A DNA stretch of 57,182 bases from an uncultured Chitinophaga sp. (GTDB lineage Bacteria > Bacteroidota > Bacteroidia > Chitinophagales > Chitinophagaceae). A program made the translations under genes and the position numbers. Below, piece after piece: positions 9,993-18,900 of the stretch. Positions within the stretch are counted from its first letter, which is position 1, and each line of letters starts with the position of its first letter. A model generated the notes under the pieces. That model was not told the origin of the DNA, searched no databases, and worked only from the letters and a program-made list of their open reading frames with translations. The stretch is taken from contig NZ_CALEJS010000002.1 of NCBI RefSeq assembly GCF_937898475.1, positions 1 through 57,182 on the forward strand. Direction: 5' to 3'.

Positions 9993-10544
9993 ATGCAGCA
10001 TGTAAGTGATGACATATTGCTGGTTAAAGCACTCGTGAAAGGTGATGAATCCGCCTTTAATGAGCTGTTTCATAAATACAGCCGCTGGATATTCCTCGCA
10101 GCTATATCCCGCTGCAACGGCAACGTCCCCGAGGCGAAAGACGTTGTGCAGGAAGTGTTCTTCAAACTGTGGAAAATACGGGAAACCCTCAAGCCGGAGC
10201 TTTCCGTTAAATCCCTGCTCTTTACCATGATGAGCAACACCTGTAAAGACCGCAATGAAAAAAGACAAACCTCTCTCAAACTCAATATAAAGTACCTGGA
10301 AAAGGAAGAACAAACGTCCTTACCAGCAGACAGCAACGGAAACAATGAACTCGCCGAAAAAGTCCACAAAGCCATCGATCAGATCACTGCCCCCAAAACA
10401 CGCCAGGTAATTAAGATGTACTACATGGACGGCCTCAGCTATAAAGAGATCATCCACATTACCGGCATGAAGCTCCAGACCGTCCGTAACTATGTTAGCG
10501 AAGGTCTCGCCATTTTGAGAAAAAATGTAAAAAATCAATATTAA
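9993..10544 (+). CDS. ECF-type RNA polymerase sigma-70 factor
   Basis: A 183-residue ECF sigma factor. Region 2 covers about residues 10-80, with the core-binding stretch DESAFNELFHKYSRWIF and the DVVQEVFFKLW motif. Region 4 covers about 118-175, with the helix-turn-helix SYKEIIHITGMKLQTVRNYV. It is divergent from the STN-bearing susC and 49 bp upstream of a fecR gene. This is the standard trans-envelope layout: substrate binding at the transporter relieves FecR, which frees this sigma factor to transcribe susC and downstream genes. The direct target is inferred from position. Codon use is GC-richer than in the susC cluster and like the host-type genes to the right. Confidence 0.95.
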   Translation: MQHVSDDILLVKALVKGDESAFNELFHKYSRWIFLAAISRCNGNVPEAKDVVQEVFFKLWKIRETLKPELSVKSLLFTMMSNTCKDRNEKRQTSLKLNIKYLEKEEQTSLPADSNGNNELAEKVHKAIDQITAPKTRQVIKMYYMDGLSYKEIIHITGMKLQTVRNYVSEGLAILRKNVKNQY

Positions 10545-10593
10545 CGGCAGTATGTTTTAATTTCTCGCCCGTATAATATCATAGTCGTGTTCA

Positions 10594-11724
10594 ATGAAGT
10601 TTAATCCAGTTATAATTGACCAATTAACAAGTCAGCAGGTTGCTGGCATTATTTCCCGGGAAGATGAGGACTATCTGAATGAACTCCTTTCCCGGGACAG
10701 TGAAGCTTTGGAGTACTGGAAATCGATGCGGCTGTACTACGAATCCATGAATGCACCCGATGTTCAGCAGGCATTTGATGAACATGTAGCATTGATGAAC
10801 ACCTGGGATCGCATTGAAAAGTCGCGGCGTTCCCACAACATTCGCAGGATACTAAGTATTGCTGCCATCGGCCTCCTGGCGGTCAGTACACTCACTTATA
10901 TATTGGTTCCTTCCGCCAGAACGAAACCTGAAACCGCAGCCGTGAGTACGGCCGCAAACGGTATCCGGCTTACCCTGCCCGGAGGGAGCACAATAGACCT
11001 CTCTACAGAACAGGGACAAGTGGCCGTTGCAGGCGCCACACTGCAGCATAATAATAAGGTATTGCGCTATACGCCCGATGAAGGCAAAAATGCGGGCGCC
11101 TTTGCCACGCTTACAGTGCCCATCGGCAAAGATTATAAACTGCAATTGGCCGATGGTTCTGAAATATGGCTTAACTCAGCTACCTCTGTTCAATTCCCTT
11201 TTGCCTTTGGCGATAGCAGGGAGATCACTATTAACGGAGAGGCGTATGTTAAAGTCGCAGCCAATGCAGATAAACCTTTCCTGGTGCATCTGGGTAATAC
11301 CAGCATACAGGTGCTGGGTACAGAATTTAATGTAAATACCTACGATTCAGGCCTTGTAAAGATCGCCCTCGTAGCAGGCTCCGTTAAGCTGCAGGCTGCC
11401 GAACAATCTCGCGTGATAAAGCCTGGTTACGAAGCCGTTTATACTGATGGTGCTACTATAAAAACACATCCCTTTGATGAAGATTATCTGCTCTCCTGGA
11501 GAAAAGGCATCTTCAAATTCCAGGATATTTCCCTGGATGAGATCTGCCGCGTACTTCCCAGGTGGTTTGGTATAGCCGTGGTAATGGATAGCCGGCAAAC
11601 GGCCGGTAAGCGCTTCTCCGGTGAGCTGGACAGAAACAAATCACTGGAGAAACAATTGGAGCTCTTCAAAAACGCAACTGATCTTGATTATTACTTCAAA
11701 GATGGGGTGCTTCATTTCCGTTGA
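10594..11724 (+). CDS. FecR-family anti-sigma factor
   Basis: A 376-residue inner-membrane protein. The N-terminal cytoplasmic part (about 1-84) should bind the sigma factor. A single membrane segment follows at about 85-104 (ILSIAAIGLLAVSTLTYILV). The periplasmic FecR domain at about 165-270 carries the family signature from VPIGKDYKLQLADGSEIWLNS through FLVHLG and VLGTEFNV. The C-terminal part (about 300-376) looks like an STN-like or DUF4974 domain, a common FecR tail in Bacteroidota. It lies 49 bp after the sigma gene. Its expected partner is the STN domain of the transporter encoded at 6090-9425. A terminator follows at 11777. Confidence 0.94.
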   Translation: MKFNPVIIDQLTSQQVAGIISREDEDYLNELLSRDSEALEYWKSMRLYYESMNAPDVQQAFDEHVALMNTWDRIEKSRRSHNIRRILSIAAIGLLAVSTLTYILVPSARTKPETAAVSTAANGIRLTLPGGSTIDLSTEQGQVAVAGATLQHNNKVLRYTPDEGKNAGAFATLTVPIGKDYKLQLADGSEIWLNSATSVQFPFAFGDSREITINGEAYVKVAANADKPFLVHLGNTSIQVLGTEFNVNTYDSGLVKIALVAGSVKLQAAEQSRVIKPGYEAVYTDGATIKTHPFDEDYLLSWRKGIFKFQDISLDEICRVLPRWFGIAVVMDSRQTAGKRFSGELDRNKSLEKQLELFKNATDLDYYFKDGVLHFR

Positions 11725-11776
11725 TTTATTGCCAACCAATCCATAATAGGTTTAGATTTTGTTTGAAAACTCCTTC

Positions 11777-11806
11777 GCAGGTTTCTCTTCAGTTACCTGC
11801 TTTTTT
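11777..11806 (+). terminator. Rho-independent terminator after fecR
   Basis: A 6 bp stem GCAGGT (11777-11782) / ACCTGC (11795-11800) with a 12-base loop is followed directly by six T residues at 11801-11806. It lies 53 bp after the fecR stop and would close the sigma/FecR operon. Confidence 0.7.
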
Positions 11807-11888
11807 ATTTGTAACAATTGAGCGCTCACCAATACCAGCGCCTGTTATGATGCCTTTCACAAAAAAAAGTGCTTAAATTTATGTCAAT

Positions 11889-11917
11889 TGTACTGTACCA
11901 TACTTTCTGAAAGTATG
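11889..11917. promoter_or_regulatory. Putative operator pair upstream of the small lipoprotein gene
   Basis: TGTACTGTACCA at 11889-11900 matches the TRTACTRTACTA motif found before the GntR gene and in the PUL promoter, except for one base. It runs into a perfect 9 bp inverted repeat with one central base, CATACTTTC-T-GAAAGTATG (11899-11917). The one-base spacer is too short for an RNA hairpin loop, so a dimeric protein site is more likely than a terminator. Outer flanks CAATTGT (11885-11891) and ACAATTG also form an inverted pair. The next gene starts at 11957. Confidence 0.45.
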
Positions 11918-11956
11918 ACAATTGTTATGTTCGAATAACCCATAAAACCCGTCTTT

Positions 11957-12181
11957 ATGAAAAACATTGTTAACCTAACCGGCTGCCTGGCAGCGGTATT
12001 ACTTTTATCAGTAAGTGCTTGTGTAAAAGATCCCAAACCCGAATCTCCTCAACCTCCTGCCCTGGGCTGGCTGCCTACAAAGATTGAAACTACCGTCAAA
12101 CATGGAGGCCCTGAAGGTGGTCCGGTGTCGTATGAGTATTCGCGGGATGAATTTGAGTATCATTACTCCCAACCGGATTAA
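11957..12181 (+). CDS. Small predicted lipoprotein of unknown function
   Basis: A 74-residue protein with a lipoprotein signal: a short charged start, the hydrophobic run LAAVLLLSV and the lipobox VSAC, with Cys near residue 22. The mature part is about 50 residues, Pro- and Gly-rich in the first half, and ends in an acidic/aromatic tail (YEYSRDEFEYHYSQPD). I do not recognise a family. It sits under the operator-like site at 11889-11917 and 33 bp before the PLP-enzyme gene, so the two may be co-transcribed. The clear lipobox and host-like codon use support a real gene. Confidence 0.6.
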   Translation: MKNIVNLTGCLAAVLLLSVSACVKDPKPESPQPPALGWLPTKIETTVKHGGPEGGPVSYEYSRDEFEYHYSQPD

Positions 12182-12214
12182 TGATTATTTTAGCGGGCAC
12201 ATAACCCGCTGCAT

Positions 12215-13369
12215 ATGAAAGATCCCATACGGCGGAGAACATTCCTCAAGTCCTCCGCCTTCACTTTACTGCCTTTTATTGCTCCATTGCCTGCGCCGCC
12301 GGCAAAAGAAAGAACATCCGCAGAAAAGCAACCGGTCAATTTCTTATTGGAAGGAGAGATACGCACGGTCCAACAGTATGCAGACAAACTGGCTGAGATC
12401 TGCCGCAGGGAAGCCATTGAACCAGACCGCTATGGAGAAGGCGGCTGCGTTGCGGCGCTGGAATCGCATTTTGAAGCAGTCACGGGAAAAGAGAAAGCTA
12501 TTTTCATGCCCAGTGGCACCATGGCCAATCAACTGGCCGCTAAAGTGCTCAGCGGACAAAATACAAAGATCTTCGTCCATGAAAGCAGCCATATGTACCG
12601 CGATGAAGCAGATGCCGCACAAAGTTTGCATGCCCGCCGCCTCATTCCCATCGGCAAGGAGAAACCCTGGTTTAGCCTTGATGACCTGAAAGCGGCTATC
12701 GGCTATCATCATGAACAGGAATACATTCCTTCGCTCACCGGCGCAGTGGTCATAGAGATACCCACCCGCCGCAGCGATAATACGATGATGCCATTCGATG
12801 AATACAAAAAAGTGTGCACCTATTGCCGGGAAAACAACATACCCGTTCACCTCGACGGCGCACGCATCTACCAGGCGGCTGCCTGGTCGGGGGTGCCTAT
12901 CAGCGAATATGCTGCCCTGGCAGATACGGTTTACATCTCGCTCTATAAATACCTGGGCGCTTCCGCCGGCGCAATTTTGTGTGGTAAGAAAGAAGTGATC
13001 GGGCAGATGCCCCTGCTGATCAAAAGACACGGCGGTTCACAGTACCGCAACTGGACCAATGCTGCAATGGCACTGCATGAAGCAGATGGTTATATGGAAC
13101 GGCTTATAAATGCCCGTAAAAAAGGGGAGGCGCTGATCGCTATGCTCAATACCCTGCCGCAAATGAAGATCAATAGCTGGCCTGATGCTACGAATACTTA
13201 TCGTATGGAGCTGAGCGGGATTGATAAGAAAGCTTTTCAGAAAGCGCTGGCCGCACAGGGTATCAGCGCCGGGCAAACTATTTTTTCATTGAATGTATCT
13301 GTCTTACACCGGGATAATAATGAGCTGTTCCATGCATTTAAAGATGCGATAAAAGGCGCTGCGCTATAG
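12215..13369 (+). CDS. Threonine-aldolase/beta-eliminating-lyase family PLP enzyme with a Tat-type signal
   Basis: A 384-residue fold-type I PLP enzyme. Family features are MPSGTMANQLA for cofactor contacts, the EIPTRRSDN segment, HLDGARIYQAA with the Asp that binds the pyridine nitrogen, and SLYKYLGASAGAIL with the Schiff-base Lys. The closest well-known group is low-specificity L-threonine aldolase, which splits threonine or allo-threonine into glycine and acetaldehyde. The first 30 residues are a twin-arginine signal (RRRTFLKSS followed by a hydrophobic stretch and PAPPAKE), so export to the periplasm is predicted. That is unusual for an amino-acid-metabolising PLP enzyme. It may act on a different beta-hydroxy amino acid. 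Its end overlaps the convergent gene by 6 bp. Confidence 0.85.
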   Translation: MKDPIRRRTFLKSSAFTLLPFIAPLPAPPAKERTSAEKQPVNFLLEGEIRTVQQYADKLAEICRREAIEPDRYGEGGCVAALESHFEAVTGKEKAIFMPSGTMANQLAAKVLSGQNTKIFVHESSHMYRDEADAAQSLHARRLIPIGKEKPWFSLDDLKAAIGYHHEQEYIPSLTGAVVIEIPTRRSDNTMMPFDEYKKVCTYCRENNIPVHLDGARIYQAAAWSGVPISEYAALADTVYISLYKYLGASAGAILCGKKEVIGQMPLLIKRHGGSQYRNWTNAAMALHEADGYMERLINARKKGEALIAMLNTLPQMKINSWPDATNTYRMELSGIDKKAFQKALAAQGISAGQTIFSLNVSVLHRDNNELFHAFKDAIKGAAL

Positions 13370-13660
13370 CAATACCCACAAAGCTCCCCAGTTCAGGGCC
13401 ATGCCCAGCACGCCCCCAATAATGCTGGCGACAGCATCCATGATATCATAGTGGCCGTGCCCGCTGATCAGTGAAAAGAGCTCAAAGCCGTAACTGATCA
13501 TCACCACGATGGCCAGTACGATCAGCGTTCCGCCAAGGGGATGCTGCGGCAGCAACAGCCATGCAACGCTCTGTAATAAAGCGCCCATCAGGATACCTAC
13601 CCAAAAATGTCTCCACTTGTCTGGTGCAATATTATTCAGCATATGTGTGAAGATACGCAT
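13364..13660 (-). CDS. Small three-helix membrane protein, VanZ-like
   Basis: From ATG 13660 the product has 98 residues. An in-frame start at 13711 would add 17 residues but would leave only 11 bp to the divergent protease gene. Three membrane segments are visible: HFWVGILMGALLQSVAWLLL, LIVLAIVVMISYGFELF and AVASIIGGVLGMALNWGALWVLL. The conserved-looking polar set DKWRHF at the start, then GFELF and HYDIMDAVASIIGG, resembles the pattern of VanZ-like proteins and their small relatives. The biological role is unknown. The 3' end overlaps the PLP-enzyme gene. Confidence 0.65.
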   Translation of the reverse strand: MRIFTHMLNNIAPDKWRHFWVGILMGALLQSVAWLLLPQHPLGGTLIVLAIVVMISYGFELFSLISGHGHYDIMDAVASIIGGVLGMALNWGALWVLL

Positions 13661-13722
13661 GGCTGAATAGCTTTTTTTAGTTAAATTTATCAACGTAAGG
13701 AATGTTAACACCCAACTAGCCT

Positions 13723-14766
13723 ATGGACTGGAATAACACATTGACGGAACTCAATTATTACCTGGCCAGACTTTTTGCCCACGATATCACCAACAAGGAG
13801 AAGGCTTCACTGGTCGAAAAAGCCGGGATGCCAGTCTATATGATCGAGATTCCCCAGCAACAGTTGCTCGCCTGGTTCAATATCCTGCAATTCGCTGCTG
13901 CACGCAACCAGGTGGTTCGCCTGCTGGAAGTCATTACCGCTCCTGAAATGGGCAATGCCGGTGACGAATTCCTGAAAGGGGCCATTGTGGCTATGCAGTC
14001 CGGCAAAGCCATCAGGAATATTTCTCTGCCCGATGATGAATGGAAAGGCGGCAACGATATTGCTGCCACCAAAGAAAAGATACTCGGAAAGAAAAGTACC
14101 CTGCTGCCCATTGGCTTCCTGGAACAAGGCACGGATGCCGCCAGGGCAGTGGTCAGGATAGTTACGGAAAATGAGCTGGGCACCGGTTTCCTCCTGGCAC
14201 AGCGCTGGCTGCTCACCAACAACCATGTGCTGCCCAACCTGGAAACCGCTGCTGCCGCCAGTATAGAGTTTAACTACCAGTTTCCCAAAGGCATTAAAGT
14301 TTCTACCAAACAGCCGGCCGATCTGAAAGCAGAATATGCCACCCGCCTTACACCGGGCACGGCAGATAAGCCCCTGTTTTACACGAATGAAGCGGAAGAC
14401 TGGACACTGGTAAAAATAGATGACCCGCAGATAGACCCTTTCGGTTTCTTTACCATGGCCGCACCCGGACTGAAACCCGGCGATTTTGTCAACATCATTC
14501 AACACCCCCTGGGCGGCCCCAAACAGATAGGTATCTACCAGAATATGGTGATGTATGCCGATGACGCCATCGTACAATATATGACGGATACCAACACCGG
14601 TTCTTCCGGCTCGCCTGTGGTGAACAGCGACTGGGAAGTAGTGGCCATTCATCACAGTGGCGGCTGGGTGGAAGATCCTGCCACCAAAGAGACCGTCCGG
14701 CGCAACCAGGGCACCAACATCCAGCGGGTGAAAGCATTTATTGATCAGCTAAACCACCACAAATAA
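13723..14766 (+). CDS. EAD-like domain fused to a trypsin-like serine protease (conflict-system effector)
   Basis: A 347-residue cytoplasmic protein with no signal peptide. Residues about 1-90 resemble effector-associated domain 1 (EAD1), a small helical adaptor with a central Trp and the pattern W-x(2)-IL-x(3)-A (LLAWFNILQFAAARNQVVRLLEVI region). Residues about 135-340 are a trypsin-like double beta-barrel with the triad H168 (LLTNNHVLP), D226 (EDWTLVKID) and S295 (TGSSGSP). All three are present, so it should be active. In the EAD systems described from comparative genomics, adaptor contacts bring such proteases to a STAND hub after invasion is sensed. The stop and the next start share one base (TAATG), which indicates translational coupling to the SIR2-like gene. 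Confidence 0.85.
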   Translation: MDWNNTLTELNYYLARLFAHDITNKEKASLVEKAGMPVYMIEIPQQQLLAWFNILQFAAARNQVVRLLEVITAPEMGNAGDEFLKGAIVAMQSGKAIRNISLPDDEWKGGNDIAATKEKILGKKSTLLPIGFLEQGTDAARAVVRIVTENELGTGFLLAQRWLLTNNHVLPNLETAAAASIEFNYQFPKGIKVSTKQPADLKAEYATRLTPGTADKPLFYTNEAEDWTLVKIDDPQIDPFGFFTMAAPGLKPGDFVNIIQHPLGGPKQIGIYQNMVMYADDAIVQYMTDTNTGSSGSPVVNSDWEVVAIHHSGGWVEDPATKETVRRNQGTNIQRVKAFIDQLNHHK

Positions 14767-15971
14767 TGATACTTTCTGCCAAACAGCTGCATAAGCTGAG
14801 AAAAGTGCTGTACCGGCTTTTTCCCAACGGCCAGGAAGCCCATTTCTATCTCACAACTGCCAACATTCAGAACGTATTTGTAGACACCAATAGAAACGCT
14901 TGGATGGTTTGGGGCGATGTGCTGGATGCGCTGAAAACGAATAAAGAGAAAATGATCCAGCTGTTAAAGGCCATGCTGGATAAGAACGATGTGCCCGAAC
15001 TACAGTATTTCTATACAGAACTGGAATCCAGCCGCCGTATGAGGCTGGTAAGCCTGGCAGAAGCCCTGATCATGGGCAGGTGCGTGCTCTTCCTGGGGCC
15101 GGAAGTTTTGAAGGTGCGGGAGGGGGGCGCACAGATCTCCTTTAACGAATGGATTGCCCGCAAGCTGGAAGAACGGATGGTCAACGATAATGTTTACTTC
15201 GACAAAGACCTGAATACGAACCTGAGCTACATGGCTAACTGCTATAAGGAAACGCCTAATTATATGTTTGGTGATGTGGCCGCACTTTCCAACACTGAAT
15301 TTAAATCACTGCTGGCGCAGCAGCGCATAGGACGCGAGATATACGAACAGATGGCCATGCTGCCGCTCAGGATCGTTATTAACGCCAACCCGGACGATCT
15401 GCTTTGCAACTATATCAATCAGCGCAAGGCAGACAGCTGCCGCCTGAGTTACTACGATATTTCCAGCAAAGAGGAAGAACGCCCGCAAACAACCAGCAGC
15501 GCCGGTTTACAGGTAGCCGGCAGCGAACTCCTGACGGGCGGCCAGACAGTGGTGTATAACATCTTCGGATCTTTCCGGAACGAAAGTTCCATCCTGCATA
15601 CAGAAGGGGAATTCCTGGATTTCATCAGCCGGGTAACCATGGGGAATCCCCGCCTGGATAGTAACCTGCTGGCTGAATTCAATGAAAAGGACAGCTACCT
15701 GTTCCTGGGTTTTGATTTTGAACAGTGGTATTTTAAAGTGCTCTTTCACCTCTTCAAACTGAAGAAAGATCAGTTCAATGCTGTTTCCTGCAGCTTTGAT
15801 GCACCCGGCATAGGCGCTGCCAATCCGCTTCCTGCCAATGGAAGGATCAGTGTGCGTACCAGGGAATTCTTTGAAGAGGAATTCAAAATGTTCTTTGTAA
15901 GCGACGATCTGCAGAGCTTTATTACCGACCTCAATGCTTTGCTTGCTAACTATAGTGCTAAATTGATATGA
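14766..15971 (+). CDS. EAD-like domain fused to a SIR2-like domain (conflict-system effector)
   Basis: A 401-residue cytoplasmic protein. Residues about 1-75 look like a second EAD-type adaptor, with NAWMVWGDVLDALK and LLKAML matching the pattern in the protease partner. Residues about 95-401 match the SIR2_2-like fold: the nucleotide-binding start VLFLGPEV (107-114), the Asn-Asp element INANPDDLL (205-213), NIFGSF (265-270) in place of the usual HG motif, ILHTEGEFLDF, and the late YLFLGFDFEQWYFKVLFHLF. SIR2 domains in immune systems usually deplete NAD. Here GAGxS is replaced by GPEV and the HG histidine by Phe, so activity is uncertain, although related families carry similar changes. The stop codon TGA is followed at once by the ATG of the next gene. 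Confidence 0.8.
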   Translation: MILSAKQLHKLRKVLYRLFPNGQEAHFYLTTANIQNVFVDTNRNAWMVWGDVLDALKTNKEKMIQLLKAMLDKNDVPELQYFYTELESSRRMRLVSLAEALIMGRCVLFLGPEVLKVREGGAQISFNEWIARKLEERMVNDNVYFDKDLNTNLSYMANCYKETPNYMFGDVAALSNTEFKSLLAQQRIGREIYEQMAMLPLRIVINANPDDLLCNYINQRKADSCRLSYYDISSKEEERPQTTSSAGLQVAGSELLTGGQTVVYNIFGSFRNESSILHTEGEFLDFISRVTMGNPRLDSNLLAEFNEKDSYLFLGFDFEQWYFKVLFHLFKLKKDQFNAVSCSFDAPGIGAANPLPANGRISVRTREFFEEEFKMFFVSDDLQSFITDLNALLANYSAKLI

Positions 15972-18900
15972 ATGTCAGATAATGCCATCCGTAAAAGCCG
16001 GTATCCCGGTGTAGTTGCTTTTGAAGAAAATCAACACCAGCTTTTTTTCGGCAGGAAAACCGAAACAAAAGAACTGATACAGCTGCTGAAAGCGGAGCGT
16101 ACCATCGTATTGTTCGCAAAATCAGGTATCGGTAAATCTTCCCTGCTTAATGCAGGCCTGATCCCTTATATGCAGGCAGAAGGATTTTATCCCATAAAAG
16201 TAAGGTTCCAGTATACCGGCGATAATCCGGATAAAGACACTATCCGCAAAACACCGCTTAAAATACTGGACGAAGTTATTCACCTCAAAATGGGCCAGCC
16301 CAGCGGGATCGCCCTGCGTGAGGAAATGAAGGTGCTGTTTGACAACAGGCAGCCCAGGTTATGGGAACTTTTTAAGCGGCTTAAATTTCCTTCCTACCAG
16401 CCTAAAAGCACAGGCAGGGAACAGATATTGCAGGCCTTCCGCGAAGAGCAGTCTGCCATAACCGGTACTCCGGCGCAACGTCTTCCCGCGGAGGCCCCTC
16501 ACATGATGACGCCCGTACTGATCTTTGACCAGTTTGAAGAGTTCTTTAACTTCTCTACCTGCGAACGGCATGATTTCCTGGTGCAGTTATCTGAACTGCT
16601 GCACGAGATGTGTCCCAACCGCATACTGGAGTGGCTGCGCAGCCAGGCGCCCGAGATCCGCACGCCTGAAATGGTGGAATGGTCCAAACAACCCCTGATC
16701 AAATGCATCTTCGCCATCCGGGATGATAAGCTGGCAGAGCTGGATGGCATCCGCAAATATATTCCCCTGATCCTGCGCAACCGCTACCGCCTTTTCCCGC
16801 TCGACTATTACGATGCCAGGGAAGCGATGACAGAACCCGCTAAGGTTGAAGGGGATTTCGTGGCGCCCAAATTCTCGTTCGATGAACAGCTGCTGGATGC
16901 TATTCTGCGCAAACTGTGTGGCAGGGCGCCTGAGCTGTCTCCGCTGATCAGCCAGCCTCCGGAGGATAACAGCCTGCGTACGGGGGTAGATGGCTCACAG
17001 CTGCAAAAGATCTGCACCTATATTGAACACAAGGTAATTGAAAGGCATCGGCTCAGGCCTTACACCAGCATAGTAGTGGATGAAACCCTCATCAAACAGG
17101 AGGAGGCCGAACATATTCTCGATCGCTTTTATGAAGACCAGCTCAAAAAAATAGGCAACGAAAAGGATATTGATATCTGCCGCAGGATCATAGAAGACAA
17201 CCTGGTAGCCGGTGGCGGGCGCACCAGCCTGACCGATAACCAGATGAAACAACTGCTGAAAGACCGGCAGGACCTCCTGGATAAAATGATGGATGTACGC
17301 CTGGTGCGCGAAGAGTTTACCCACCTGGGACGTACCTACGAATTGAGCCACGACACTCTTGTTAAGGCGGTAACAAAATATGCTGAACAGCACCGCGAAG
17401 CGCGGCTGCGGAAAGACAAAGACAGGCAGGTTCGCTATAAGCTGCTGTTCCTGGCCCTGGCACTGGTTTCGCTGGCATGCATGATACTGGTGTTGCAAAT
17501 GTCTGCAAAGAATGAGCGCATCCTGAATAAAAGCAAGGGATGGCTTGCGGAGAAATATTACACGGAGAATAACCATTACATGGCCTTCCGCCTCTGGAGC
17601 AGCTACCAGCGGGTAGGGCTCTTTGATACAAAAGCAAGAGACTCCGTGCGTAAGCTGCTGGATAGCCGCTTCTTCTTCGATATCTCCGGGGGGACGCAGC
17701 TGCATGTACTGAACCCCGCTACCTATGTTACCCTCGAGGCGGAGAACCGGATCAACATCTGGAGATTACCGGAAGACGGCGCCCAAAGACTGCTGCTGAA
17801 GGCCATCGCGGATGCAATGAGCCTGGAAGTGGCAGACAGCCGCGGGTATTTCATCTGCCGGGATAAAGGCGGCCGTCTGGTGGTGTATGATGTAAATACC
17901 CGCAATGCATTTTCCATTCCGCATGCGCAGCTGAAGAACATCAATACTGCAGACAGGAATTCAGACTTCACCTATGGGTCCGACTTTAAAGCCGGTTTCC
18001 TGCCGGGATCGGATTTTATCTGGTATCTTACGGAGGCGGGCGATACCTACCTGTTTGACCTTAAAAAGCGGAAAAAGATCAACTATTCTTTCACAACAGG
18101 AGAACCTGCTGCAGATTCAGCGGGCAGCAGCAGGGGTATTCTCTATACTATGAAAATGTCTCCGGATGGGAAATTGCTGGCCGTTTTCAAAAAAGGCCTC
18201 CTGCGGATCTACAGCCTGCCAGATGCAGGAATGCCCTTGCTGCAGGACAGTATCAGCGGCATTACCTGGCTGGATGTAAAGAAACACAAAGACTGGCTGG
18301 TGTATGGAACATCACTGGACCTCTATACCTCTTCTGCCCGGAACGGCTGGCGCCACGCAGCCGCCAAGCGCATGGACTGCTCCTTCTGGCTGCCCGCACA
18401 GGATACCAACAGGCTGATATTTAACAGCAGGCCGGGAGCACTTACGATCTACAATCTTCTGACTGAAACTATAGATACCACGATAGCAGATTATGCCCGC
18501 CGTTCTGCGGGCAGCTCCCTGAACGCGGCCAGCGCAGCAGACAGACCCAGGTCATTTTCCTGCATGAGCAGCGGTATTGTAAGGTACACTAACGGGCAGG
18601 GTAAAACGCTATATTATTCATTGGCGGAACACAGGTATATACAAGGCATTTCCAATGCCACCCTGTTTTCAGCTGGGGCCAGGTATTATGCCTATGCCGA
18701 TGCAACAGGCCTGATGCGTGTGTTCGATACCAGGAGCGGAAAGGAGCTGTTCCGCCGCCTGACAGCGGATGCAGCTTTCTCCTTTGATGATACCGAAACC
18801 CGGCTGGCCTACCTCCGGACAGACAGTACAAAAACTACCTGGCTGGAAGTAGTGAGCCTGCCAGCCGGACAACGGATCAACCGGCAGGTCGTGGGCGCAG

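Noticed and set aside
9694..10005. Open frame of 103 codons on the plus strand before the sigma factor
   Set aside because: It overlaps the sigma start, has no family features, and lies in an AT-rich promoter region that carries a good promoter match.
12344..13030. 228-codon frame antisense to the PLP-enzyme gene
   Set aside because: It is a shadow of a gene with intact catalytic motifs; its His/Phe/Gly-rich sequence has no domain.
13807..14655. 282-codon frame antisense to the EAD-protease gene
   Set aside because: The sense frame has a complete catalytic triad; the antisense product is compositionally odd and lacks a domain.
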